A DNA stretch of 64,000 bases, taken from assembly GCF_017876395.1 (NCBI RefSeq), contig NZ_JAGINX010000001.1, positions 62,001 to 126,000 of the forward strand, in the 5' to 3' direction. How positions within the stretch are numbered: the first letter of the stretch is position 1; the number at the start of each line of letters is the position of its first letter. Both the position numbers and the translations under genes were made by a program. Origin of the DNA: Nesterenkonia lacusekhoensis. GTDB taxonomy: Bacteria; Actinomycetota; Actinomycetes; Actinomycetales; Micrococcaceae. The notes under the pieces were generated by a model. It worked only from the letters and a program-made list of their open reading frames with translations. It ran no database searches and had not been told where the DNA came from. Below, piece after piece: positions 35,013 to 43,035 of this stretch.

Positions 35013-36046
35013 ACAAGCTGCTCCCCACCTCCACTGCCGGAAGCCTGCCCAAGCCCTCCTGGCTGGCGCAGCCAGAGACCCTCTGGTCGCCGTGGAAGCT
35101 CGACGGCGAGGAGTTGGCAGAGGGCCGGAGGGACGCTCTGCGGCTGTCCTTGGCAGATCAGCTGGAAGCCGGCGTCGACGTCGTCAGCGACGGTGAGCAG
35201 ACCCGCCAGCACTTCGTCACCACCTTCATCGAGCACCTCGACGGAGTGGACTTCGAGAACCGGAAGACGGTGCGGATCCGCGACCGCTACGACGCCTCCG
35301 TGCCGGTGGTGGTCGACGAGGTGACGCGCAGGGACCCGGTCTTCGTCGCCGACGCCGAGAACCTGCGTCAGCACACCGACGCTCCCATCAAATGGGCGCT
35401 TCCCGGCCCGATGACCATGGTCGACACCCTCTACGACGACCACTACGGCAGCCGGGCGGATCTCGCCTGGAAGTTCGCCGAGATCCTCAACCAGGAGGCC
35501 AAGGAGCTGGCTGCCGCGGGGGTGGACATCGTCCAGTTCGACGAGCCCGCCTTCAACGTCTTCTTCGACGAGGTCAAGGAATGGGGCGTCGCCGCCCTGG
35601 AGCGGGCCGCCGAAGGACTGGAGTGCGAGACCGCGGTCCACATCTGCTACGGCTACGGCATCGAGGCCAACACCAGCTGGAAGAGGACCCTGGGCTCGGA
35701 GTGGCGCCAGTATGAGGAGATCTTCCCCGAGCTGCAGCGCTCCAGCCTGGACATCATCTCTCTGGAATGCCACAACTCCCACGTCCCCGCGGAGCTGATG
35801 GAGCTGGTCCGCGGTAAGACGCTGATGGTGGGGGCGATCGACGTGGCGAGCACCGCCGTCGAGACTCCGGAGGAGGTGGCCGCCACGCTGCGCACCGCAC
35901 TGCAGTATGTCGACGCCGACAAGCTCTGGCCCTCCACCAACTGCGGTATGGCCCCGCTGGCCCGGGAGGTCGCCCGGGGCAAGTTGGAGGCCCTGAGCGC
36001 CGGAGCCGAGATCGTTCGGCAGGAGCTCGCCGCGGGATCCCACTGA
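35009..36046 (+). CDS. mesD: MesD, folate-independent core methionine synthase
   Basis: 345 residues, only the C-terminal catalytic half of MetE: no N-terminal folate-binding domain. Zn ligands are recognisable as His-x-Cys in AVHICYGYG, Glu in ISLECHNSH and Cys in STNCGMAPL; homocysteine-binding Asp in QFDEPAFN. N-terminus MNKLLPTSTAGSLPKPSWL. Coupled to mesX by a 4-base overlap. Methylates homocysteine from a donor other than 5-methyl-THF according to work on the family; the donor is not established. Confidence 0.88.
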   Translation: MNKLLPTSTAGSLPKPSWLAQPETLWSPWKLDGEELAEGRRDALRLSLADQLEAGVDVVSDGEQTRQHFVTTFIEHLDGVDFENRKTVRIRDRYDASVPVVVDEVTRRDPVFVADAENLRQHTDAPIKWALPGPMTMVDTLYDDHYGSRADLAWKFAEILNQEAKELAAAGVDIVQFDEPAFNVFFDEVKEWGVAALERAAEGLECETAVHICYGYGIEANTSWKRTLGSEWRQYEEIFPELQRSSLDIISLECHNSHVPAELMELVRGKTLMVGAIDVASTAVETPEEVAATLRTALQYVDADKLWPSTNCGMAPLAREVARGKLEALSAGAEIVRQELAAGSH

Positions 36047-36081
36047 GGGTGCCCGTCGGTCTCAGCCCGCGGCCAGATGCT

Positions 36082-36153
36082 CGTTGACTCTGGCGTTCTG
36101 GTCGTTTTGAGCGCGAAAACGTGCTCATACCGGCAGAAACGCCAGAGTCAACG
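36082..36153. repeat. Long double hairpin after mesD
   Basis: Outer 16-bp perfect arms at 36082-36097 and 36138-36153, with an inner CGTTTT...AAAACG hairpin at 36103-36121. The right end abuts the stop codon of the convergent gene at 36154. Functions as a shared terminator or is a palindromic repeat. Confidence 0.85.
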
Positions 36154-37047
36154 TCAGTAGTAGTAGGGGTTCCCCTCCGCCTCCACCGGTTCCTCTTCTC
36201 CGAAGAGCAGCGCCGATGTCTCTCCCTCCTCGGAGGTCACCATGGGGGTGGTGCCCATAGAGCTGGGCTGCTGCCCATCCTCCAGTTCCCAGGTCTGGCC
36301 TTCACCCTCGGCAGTGATGGCGACGAACTGCTCGCCCGTATAGACGCCTGCGGCAGGAACACCTTCGGCGAGGAACTCGACGGTGTATTCGGCGGTGCCT
36401 TCCAGCGGAACGCGGGCTTTTTCCTGGCCGGTTTCGGTGTCGAGAAGGACCAGGTCGTCATCCTCGCTGTCAGCAAGGAGGACGCCGGCCTCGAGCCAGG
36501 GGGCCTGATCCTCTGGATCGAGGCTGTGGCTCCATAGCTCCTCGGTGTAGTTCTCGGTGAGGGCTTCTTCCGCAGAGGTGACTTCTGGGGCGGAGGATAT
36601 CCAGTCTTCGCTGCCGACGGTGTGTTCTGCCGCGCCCGTGCCGTCCGAAGTTTGCCAGGTGAAGATTCCAGCGCCCAGGGCCACGGTCACAAGGGTCGCG
36701 GCGGTTAGGGTGCCTGCCGAGGGGAAGCGCCGCTTCGGCGCTTTCTCCGGGCGGTTCGGCTGTGTGCGGCTGCGGACAGCGGCATCTGCCAGGGAAGGTC
36801 CGGTGTGTGTTCGGGTGGAGGAGTTTCGTGCGCGTTGGGGGAGTGTTTTTCCGGGTGCCTTCAGAGGGCCGGAGAACTGTGGGGCGCTGCGGCGTCCGCG
36901 CTGAGGCGCTGGTTCCGCGCGGTCGGCTGTTTGAACTTTTTGGGCGGGGGAGGGGGAGGGTCTTTGCTCTGGGCGTAGTGTCTCGTCGCTGAAGCTCAGG
37001 GTTTTTTGGCGACGACGGCGACGCTCTGCTGGATCTGCTGGTGTCAT
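36154..37047 (-). CDS. Membrane-anchored extracytoplasmic protein, unknown
   Basis: About 297 residues from ATG at 37047 (MTPADPAERRRR). Long basic, disordered cytoplasmic segment (to about residue 110), one membrane helix (LTAATLVTVALGAGIFTW), then an acidic outer domain of about 150 residues with beta-rich repeats (LLADSEDDDLVLLDTETGQE) suggestive of a small PQQ/propeller-like unit. Ends NPYYY. No family assigned. Other starts at 37131 and at the ATG of MQHTGN are possible. Convergent with mesD, separated only by a palindrome. Confidence 0.65.
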   Translation of the reverse strand: MTPADPAERRRRRQKTLSFSDETLRPEQRPSPSPAQKVQTADRAEPAPQRGRRSAPQFSGPLKAPGKTLPQRARNSSTRTHTGPSLADAAVRSRTQPNRPEKAPKRRFPSAGTLTAATLVTVALGAGIFTWQTSDGTGAAEHTVGSEDWISSAPEVTSAEEALTENYTEELWSHSLDPEDQAPWLEAGVLLADSEDDDLVLLDTETGQEKARVPLEGTAEYTVEFLAEGVPAAGVYTGEQFVAITAEGEGQTWELEDGQQPSSMGTTPMVTSEEGETSALLFGEEEPVEAEGNPYYY

Positions 37048-37418
37048 CCCGTTCCGATTCCCCGTGTGCTGCATCTGCCGTTCTGGCCTCAGAATAGGCA
37101 CAAAGACAGGACCTTCGCGAGTCTGAGACACGTGTTCATCAGGACATGAAGTCTTTGTTGTGTGTAGGTTACTGCCAGGTTGCGGATCCCTCGTTTTCCT
37201 CTACACAGCCTGGATTTGAGCTGGGGGTTTACGCACTACATGTGATCTATCTTGACTTTCTGCTGGGAAATAAGTTCATGCTAGGTGTGTGGCACTGGTC
37301 AGGCCGCCGCGGGACTGGGCTCATGTAAGTCAGTAGGTGCTCATGTCTTTGACGTTGTTGCTGTATCAGTGTTGCTGGATGTTTGTAGCCGATAGCTGGA
37401 ACGGAGTGTGTTGCCGCC
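37048..37418. other. Gene-free, lower-GC stretch
   Basis: No convincing coding region or RNA gene. Base composition drops sharply here compared with the flanks and marks the left part of the accessory island. It should contain the promoter of the gene at 36154 (minus strand) and of the broken gene starting at 37419. Confidence 0.5.
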
Positions 37419-38255
37419 ATGGCGATTTTCGATATGGGGGCTGAGACCCTCTCGGGGTATGGATACGCCAGAGAACGTCCTCGAGAACGGCATGCCGTTG
37501 AATGAGGCGGAAGCAATGGTTTATGAGGGGGCAGTTGATCTTGCGGCCTTTGATTATGCTCTCCGAAAAGAAATTGATTATGAAGACACTTATGTAAGTT
37601 ACGACGCTCACAGCTTCGGGGCTGCAGTCGTGGGAACTGCGTCGGCAGAAGATGCTGTGGGCTCTACTGTGAGTGATGATAGTCATACTCATGGAGTCAA
37701 AGCTGACTCCCTGGCGATTGCTGGTCCAGTTGGGTTTGGGATGGGAGTGCAGGAGAAAAGCGACCTTGCGAACCCTGATGTAGATATCTATTGGGTGGAG
37801 ACTCGCGATGATATTGCAATGAGGGCGCGAGGTCTCATGCCTTACACGAATCATCTTGAGAATAGTTTTGAAGAGCACATGCTCGATGATTTGGGTGCCA
37901 CGCGTTTGGAATCTGGAACGATGCCAGACCCAGATAGTCCTAGTGGGCGGCGCATGCTGGAAGACGGGGACTATCTGGGCGGTGGGCATAGCAACTACTA
38001 CGTTCAAAATTCAGATGCGTTGAATGCCTTGCGTGCGGTAGCGCTGGGTGAGGGAGCTGTGGCTGGTGGTTACGTAGACCAAGAGCTAATGGACGAACAC
38101 ATCGAGACGGCTTTCGAAGGGTTTTCTTTCCTGAGCTTACTTTTAAGGTCGAAATGCCCAATGGTGAAGTGTTTTCCACGACGGACCCAGCCGAGGCGCA
38201 ACAGAAGGTAATCGAGAATTACGCTCCCTCTGTTGAGATTGGCGCTGGAGATTGA
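37419..38255 (+). pseudogene. DUF1023-type alpha/beta hydrolase, deleted and frameshifted
   Basis: Opens MAIFDMGAETLSG at 37419 with GGAG upstream, an N-terminus of the kind seen on actinobacterial secreted or WXG-type proteins, but that frame stops at about 37503. The +1-shifted frame holds the C-terminal half of a DUF1023 hydrolase: MVYEGAVDLAAFDYALR, nucleophile elbow DAHSFGAAVVGTA, AIAGPVGFGMGVQEKSDLA, SPSGRRMLEDGDYLGGGHSN. Near 38126 a second frameshift occurs; ELTFKVEMPNGEVFSTTDP continues to the TGA at 38253. Lower GC than flanks. Immediately followed by a lipoprotein gene (4 bp). Confidence 0.7.
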
Positions 38256-38259
38256 TGGA

Positions 38260-38847
38260 ATGTTTCGAATGAATCGTATAGTTGCGGTCACGATGCTGGC
38301 TATTCTGGGTGCAACGGGTTGTGGTGGAGAAGAATCCTCTGAGGAGCCTGAAATGAACGAGGAAGAGTTCACAAGTGTGGTTGATGAGATGGCTGAGTCC
38401 CTCCCTGGACTACTCCGTGCCGCACATTCGGCGGATTTCGACTTGACAGGACATATTCAGGAAACGACATGCACCGAAGGGGTATCCCCTGACGAAGAAC
38501 CAGGAGATCGAACTAGGTTGAGTGCGAGGTTCGTGAGCCAGGCCTCCTCTGCTGAAGAGGCGGAAGAGATTCTTGTTCAGCTCGAGACGTCTTGGCCTGA
38601 AATGGGGTGGAAGTCTGGTGATAGAGAAGATCGCTCCCAAGTTCAGAGCAGCAACGAGGTCACGCGTGTGACTTTTCAACGGAATTGGGGGAACAGCCAG
38701 GACTACGGCGCTCAAGCCGTCGTCACCCATGAAGAAAATCATGATGGTGAACATGAAGTTGTAGTAGCAGTGGTCGGTTCCTGCGTATCCCATGAGGGGT
38801 CAGGAAGGAACGTGGATAGCTACCCATTGAACGCTGAAGAAGGATGA
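38260..38847 (+). CDS. Lipoprotein partner of the hydrolase cassette
   Basis: 195 residues. Signal peptide MNRIVAVTMLAILGATGC with a lipobox Cys, then an acidic start (GGEESSEEPEMNEEEF) and a mixed alpha/beta domain with two further cysteines (about ETTCTEG and VGSCVSHEG). No named family recognised. It lies between two broken hydrolase genes, 4 bp after one and overlapping the ATGA start of the other. It is the only intact gene of the island besides the IS remnants. Possibly an immunity or accessory lipoprotein; that is an inference. ATG at 38269 is an alternative start. Confidence 0.72.
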   Translation: MFRMNRIVAVTMLAILGATGCGGEESSEEPEMNEEEFTSVVDEMAESLPGLLRAAHSADFDLTGHIQETTCTEGVSPDEEPGDRTRLSARFVSQASSAEEAEEILVQLETSWPEMGWKSGDREDRSQVQSSNEVTRVTFQRNWGNSQDYGAQAVVTHEENHDGEHEVVVAVVGSCVSHEGSGRNVDSYPLNAEEG

Positions 38848-39223
38848 CCACTCAGGGCTCGGGCCTATGCGCAGGCGTCTGCTGATGCGGCTTCTGCGAT
38901 GTCGGGGATCGGTTCGTCCTGGGGTGGGTTGGAGCAGGCCTATCAGCAGCCGGAGACCCAGCAGACGGTGTGGTCTGCGATGGACACGGTCCCTGGTGTG
39001 GTGGAGGACTGGGCTGATGCGATGGGCTCAGCGGCTGCTGCGTTGCAGGATTTCGTGGATGAGGGACGGGGGCTGCAGCAGAAGTCTGAGGGGTTGAAGG
39101 CTCAGGCGGCGCTGCTGCAGATCAAGCTTGCTGTGTTGAGTATTGATCTGTCGTTGCCGTTTTCTGGTGGTGAGGAAACGGGTGCTGATGCTGCGTTGCG
39201 TGCTCAGATTGGTGAGCATAACG
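38844..39223 (+). pseudogene. Second hydrolase gene: 5' fragment, frameshifted and cut by an IS
   Basis: The ATG at 38844 overlaps the lipoprotein stop (ATGA) and reads MTTQ. One extra base in the CAGGGCTCGGG run would then shift the frame; the continuation ARAYAQASADAASAMSGIG, QQTVWSAMDTVPGVVEDWAD, LQIKLAVLSIDLSLPFSGG is an alpha-helical, Ala-rich N-terminal region of the sort preceding DUF1023 hydrolase domains. Coding is interrupted at 39223 by the left end of an ISL3 element. The remaining ORF from the internal ATG at 38899 is probably not a gene start. Confidence 0.65.
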
Positions 39224-40647
39224 GGCTCATCGCAGATGAGGGTGTAGGAGGGGCCTGAATCCTCCGGTGTCCAGTAGGGCTCGGGTGATGTAGTTGGTGA
39301 GGTTCCTGAATCCCAGGGCGGTGCCGCGTAGGTGTTCGAGGCGACCATTTATCGCTTCAGTTGGGCCATTGGATGTGCCGGGACGGTCGAAGTAGGCAAG
39401 GATGTCGGTGGCGCGGCGTTTGAAGGTCCGGCCTAGGCTGACCAGTTCGGTCAGTCGCTTCGGCACTCCGCGGCTAAGCGAGGCGATGACTTCCTGCAGC
39501 TGCTTCTTGCCCTCGAGCCGTGAAGGGTTGCGGTAGGCGGCCACGATCTTCTGGTAGATGCTCCAGGTCGCTTCCACCTCGACATGGTCATCACTGGTGA
39601 ATACCTTCTCCAGGCGGTGGTGTTGGCGCTCGGTGAGCAGCCCGGCACCGGTGCGCAGGGTTCGGCGTGCCCTGTAGAGCGGATCCCCAGAGCGTCCCCG
39701 GTGGCCCAGGGTCTCGCGCTGGACTCGTTGCCGGGCCCGGTCCAGCGCGTCACCTGCCAAAGCCACGACGTGAAATGGATCGATCACCGCCACTGCTTCG
39801 GGCAGTTCTTCAGCGGCGGCGGTTTTGAAGCCGGTGAAACCATCCATGGCCACCACCTTGATCTCGTCGCGGAAGGCCTTGGTCTGGTCATCGAGCCAGG
39901 TCTTGAAGACCTTCTTGGATCGGCCCGGGACCATGTCCAGCAACCGGGAAGGGCCAGTGCCGTCCCTGATGGGGGTCAGGTCAATGATCACGGTGACGTA
40001 GTGGCTTCCGTGCCCGGTATGGCGCCAACAATGTTCGTCGACCCCGATCACTTGAACGCCGTCGAAGCGGGAGGGGTCGTTGATCAGCAGCTGCTGGCCG
40101 GCGTCTAAGACCGCGTAGTTGACGGCGTGCCAGGAGGAGGCCAGAGAGGCGGCGATCCGGGCGATTGAGAGCCTGTCGATCACCAGACTCTTCAGTGCCC
40201 ACAGCACCGCATGTCGGGTCAGCTTCGTCCTCGGCGCGGCCGCGGTGGAGGTGTCTTAGCGCCACACTCGGGCGCAACCAGGACAGCGGTAACGCCGAAC
40301 TCGGACCCACAGAGTGGTAGGCCGCCACCCCAGCGGCACATGGGCCAGCTTCCTGATCACAGTGTCCCGCGCCAGGCCTTCGGCTCCGCACTCTCGGCAC
40401 CACGGGTCCGCATCAATGACCCGGCACTCCAACACCGCCTGGTCGGGCTCGAGGCGCTGACCGACCGCGGTCAGTCCCAGCTGGTCAAGCAGGCAGAAGC
40501 TATCAAGATCAGGGGCAGTGAAAGTAGGCTTAGCCACGTCGAGGTCTTTCTGATTGGCAGTGTGGTAACTCCAATCATCGAAAGGCCTCGACCTCTATCC
40601 GCTCATCGCCACGCCACCAGCCACTACACCCTCAAACACGAAGAGCC
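39224..40647 (-). mobile_element. ISL3-family insertion sequence
   Basis: About 1424 bp. Left end reads GGCTCaTCGcagaTGAGGG and the right end (minus strand) GGCTCtTCGtgttTGAGGG; the match continues with TGTAG, giving imperfect terminal inverted repeats of about 24 bp with the GGCTCTTCG start typical of ISL3. Flanks are GCATAACG (39216-39223) and AGATAACT (40648-40655): only ATAAC is shared, so a clean 8-bp target duplication is not present. It carries a single transposase gene broken by a stop codon. Confidence 0.85.
39227..40537 (-). pseudogene. ISL3 transposase with in-frame nonsense codon
   Basis: Starts at 40537 (MAKPTFTAPDLDSFCLLDQL). N-terminal zinc-finger segment: two CxxC pairs in DPWCRECGAEG and YRCPGCARVWR. 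It then meets TAA at 40258-40256, with the same frame continuing DTSTAAAPRTKLTRHAVLWA and the DDE domain (VIGVDEHCWRHTG, VVAMDGFTGF, GPTEAINGRLEHLRG) to 39227. Relatives typically read Gln at the stop position (CAA to TAA, a single change). The two halves total about 436 codons, the family's usual size. Likely inactive unless the stop is suppressed. Confidence 0.85.
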
Positions 40648-41005
40648 AGATAACTTCCGCAGTTCCGCACTTCCGCAACGAACAACCCCCATCGCTTCAC
40701 ATGTGCACCTTCTCCCTGAGATTTGTGAGCCCCCGGTCGGCTGGGCGTCCATGGAGACAGGCTGGCCCTCCGCGCAAAGGCAGGCAGGCTGGTCGGAGGG
40801 GCGTGCGGCAGGAAAGTGGAGCCGCCAGTGCCAGAGCAGCAGCGCTGGGTCTGCGACCTGCAGGGATGTGGAGACTGCGGTGTGGAGGTGTCCGCCCGTG
40901 GGATCGCCGTTGTGGGTGCTGCTCCTGCGCCCAGCGGGAAAAGTTGCGCCCGGTGTGCGCCCGGCGACGAGCAGAAAATGCGCTGACCTGGGGTTTTGCT
41001 GCTAT
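40648..41005 (+). other. Post-IS intergenic stretch with a possible Cys-rich ORF
   Basis: No firm gene. A GTG-started frame at 40828-40986 encodes 52 residues with paired cysteines (VCDLQGCGDCGVEV, SCARCAPGDE), resembling a zinc ribbon or the tail of a larger lost gene. No ribosome-binding site stands out. The rest shows no recognisable coding sequence and does not resume the hydrolase gene cut by the IS at its left end. Confidence 0.4.
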
Positions 41006-41959
41006 CTAATAGTAGTACGGGTGCGCGCTCCAGTCGGGGTCGCGCTTCTGCAGGAAGGCGTCACGGCCCTCCACGGCCTCATCGGTCATGTAGCCCATAC
41101 GGGTGGCCTCTCCGGCGAAGACCTGCTGGCCCGCCAGGCCGTCGTCGGCGGCGTTGAAGGCGAACTTCAGCATCCGCACCGCCTGTGGGGACTGGCGCGC
41201 GATGTCCGCCGCATACTCCAGTGCGACCTCTTCGAGGCGCTCGTGCTCCACAGCCTCGTTGACCGCGCCTGCGGCAACCATGTCCTCGGCCGAGTGCTCC
41301 CGCGCCAGGAAGAAGATCTCGCGGGCCTTCTTCTGGCCCACTTGGCGGGCCAGCAGCGCTGAGCCGTAGCCGGCGTCGAAGGAGCCCACCGTGGCGTCGG
41401 TCTGTTTGAACTTCCCGTACTCCTTGGAGGCGATGGTCAGATCGGCGACCACATGCAGCGAATGCCCGCCGCCGGCCGCCCAGCCGTTGACCACCGCGAT
41501 GACCACTTTGGGCATGGTGCGGATCAGCCGCTGGACCTCCAGGATGTGCAGGCGTCCGGCCTGCGCCGGGTCCACCGTCTCCGCGGTCTCGCCCTCGGCG
41601 TAGCGGTAGCCGTCGCGGCCACGGATGCGCTGATCGCCTCCGGAGCAGAAGGAATGACCGCCGTCCTTGGGGGAGGGGCCGTTTCCGGTGAGCAGCACGG
41701 CGCCGACGTCGGGGGTCATGCGCGCATGATCCAGCGCCCGGTAGAGCTCATCCACTGTGCCGGGGCGGAAGGCGTTGCGCACCTCCGGGCGGTCGAAGGC
41801 GATCCGCACGGCCGGCAGGTCGCGGAGGATCGCGCCGTCGGCGTCGCGCTCCACGCGCCGGTGGTAGGTGATGTCCTCGAAGTCGAAGCCCTCCACCGGG
41901 CGCCACTGCTGCGGGTCGAAGAGGTCGGATACCTGCTCAGGAAGTTCGCTGGTGCTCAC
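41006..41959 (-). CDS. menB: 1,4-Dihydroxy-2-naphthoyl-CoA synthase
   Basis: Crotonase-fold enzyme cyclising o-succinylbenzoyl-CoA in menaquinone synthesis. 317 residues. Signatures: FSGGDQRIRGRDGY-type loop (seen as FCSGGDQRIRGRDGY), VVNGWAAGGGHSLHVVADL oxyanion hole, TVGSFDAGYGSALLARQVG, and C-terminal AFLQKRDPDWSAHPYYY that packs into the neighbouring subunit. Stands alone, away from the other men genes. Confidence 0.96.
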   Translation of the reverse strand: MSTSELPEQVSDLFDPQQWRPVEGFDFEDITYHRRVERDADGAILRDLPAVRIAFDRPEVRNAFRPGTVDELYRALDHARMTPDVGAVLLTGNGPSPKDGGHSFCSGGDQRIRGRDGYRYAEGETAETVDPAQAGRLHILEVQRLIRTMPKVVIAVVNGWAAGGGHSLHVVADLTIASKEYGKFKQTDATVGSFDAGYGSALLARQVGQKKAREIFFLAREHSAEDMVAAGAVNEAVEHERLEEVALEYAADIARQSPQAVRMLKFAFNAADDGLAGQQVFAGEATRMGYMTDEAVEGRDAFLQKRDPDWSAHPYYY

Positions 41960-42006
41960 TGTGCCAGTCTATCCACCTGCCCGCTGTGCGCATTACGGTG
42001 AGGGCC

Positions 42007-43011
42007 ATGCGTGAGCTTCCCGACGACGACGCCGCCCAGCTGCGTGAGTACTACCGGCACTTCGCTGCGGTGGAGGCGGCCGAGGTGTCACCGCTCTATG
42101 CCGAATGGGCGGCTTCGGCCGCTGCGGATGACGAGGTTCTGCGCCTGCTGGCCGAGGTGCCGGAGTCCAAGCGTCAGCCCAATCTGCTCTTCGCCGCTGC
42201 GCGGATCCACGGTGTGGAGCTCCGATCCTGGTCCCACGCGCGGGAGCAGGTGATCCAGCGCTGGGAAGCCATCGCCGCAACTCTCCGCGCACGACGGACC
42301 CAGACGAACGAACCAGGCCGGCTGGCGGTGCTCAACCTCGTCCTCTCACGGATCGCGGAGGAGGTGGGCAGACCGTTGGCGCTGATCGAAGTGGGTGCCT
42401 CTGCGGGACTGTGCCTCTACCCCGATGCCTGGCCGCTTCGATATCAGCCCGGCGACCAGCTGTTGAGTCCGAGAGGCCCGCTGCATTCAGGAGTGGAGCT
42501 GAACTGCACGCTGGAGGGGGTGGAGCCGCCGTCGACCTTGCCGGAGGTGGCCTGGCGCGCCGGTGCGGACCTGAATCCGCTGGACCTCACCCGGGCTGAC
42601 GACGCCGACTGGCTGCGCGCCCTGGTCTGGCCCGGTATGGAGCACCGCCTGGAGCGTCTGGATGCCGGGGCACGGCTGGTGGCTCAGGACCCTCCGCATC
42701 TGGCGAGAGGAGACCTCAACGAGCAGCTCGCGGGGCTGTTGGCTCAGGTTCCGGCCGGAACCGTCCCGGTGGTCTTCCACTCGGCGGTGCTGGTCTATCT
42801 TCCCCGCGAGGAGCGTGCTCGCTTTCTGGCGCAGGTGCGAGGATCCGGTGTCCGCTGGGTCAGCAACGAGGGGCCGACGGTCTTTCCACGGATTCGGCAG
42901 CGGCTGTCCCAGGACGAGGTCCAGAGGCAGGGATTCGTGCTCGCCCTCGACGGCGAACCGCTGGCCCGCACCGGCCCGCATGGCCAGTCCGCCCGCGCGC
43001 TTCCCCGCTGA
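42007..43011 (+). CDS. DUF2332 protein
   Basis: 334 residues from ATG at 42007. Family DUF2332: YRHFAAVEAAEVSPLYAEWA at the start, LALIEVGASAGLCLYPDAW as a SAM-methyltransferase-like glycine motif, VVFHSAVLVYLPREERARF in the second half. The Rossmann-like motif suggests a methyltransferase fold, but activity is unknown. Divergent from menB by 47 bp. Confidence 0.85.
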   Translation: MRELPDDDAAQLREYYRHFAAVEAAEVSPLYAEWAASAAADDEVLRLLAEVPESKRQPNLLFAAARIHGVELRSWSHAREQVIQRWEAIAATLRARRTQTNEPGRLAVLNLVLSRIAEEVGRPLALIEVGASAGLCLYPDAWPLRYQPGDQLLSPRGPLHSGVELNCTLEGVEPPSTLPEVAWRAGADLNPLDLTRADDADWLRALVWPGMEHRLERLDAGARLVAQDPPHLARGDLNEQLAGLLAQVPAGTVPVVFHSAVLVYLPREERARFLAQVRGSGVRWVSNEGPTVFPRIRQRLSQDEVQRQGFVLALDGEPLARTGPHGQSARALPR

Positions 43012-43035
43012 GGGCCAGGGGCCGCAAGCGGCTGA

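Noticed and set aside
39228-39258. End of the ORF from 38899 as a natural protein C-terminus
   Set aside because: From 39224 the codons are the terminal repeat of the IS, so the stop at 39258 is supplied by the element.
36157-41020. TAGTAGTA-GGGT direct repeat at both edges of the 36-41 kb island as attachment sites
   Set aside because: Both copies encode Tyr-rich C-termini (the YYY tails of the gene at 36154 and of menB), match over only about 12 bases, and no integrase gene lies between. Chance is likelier.
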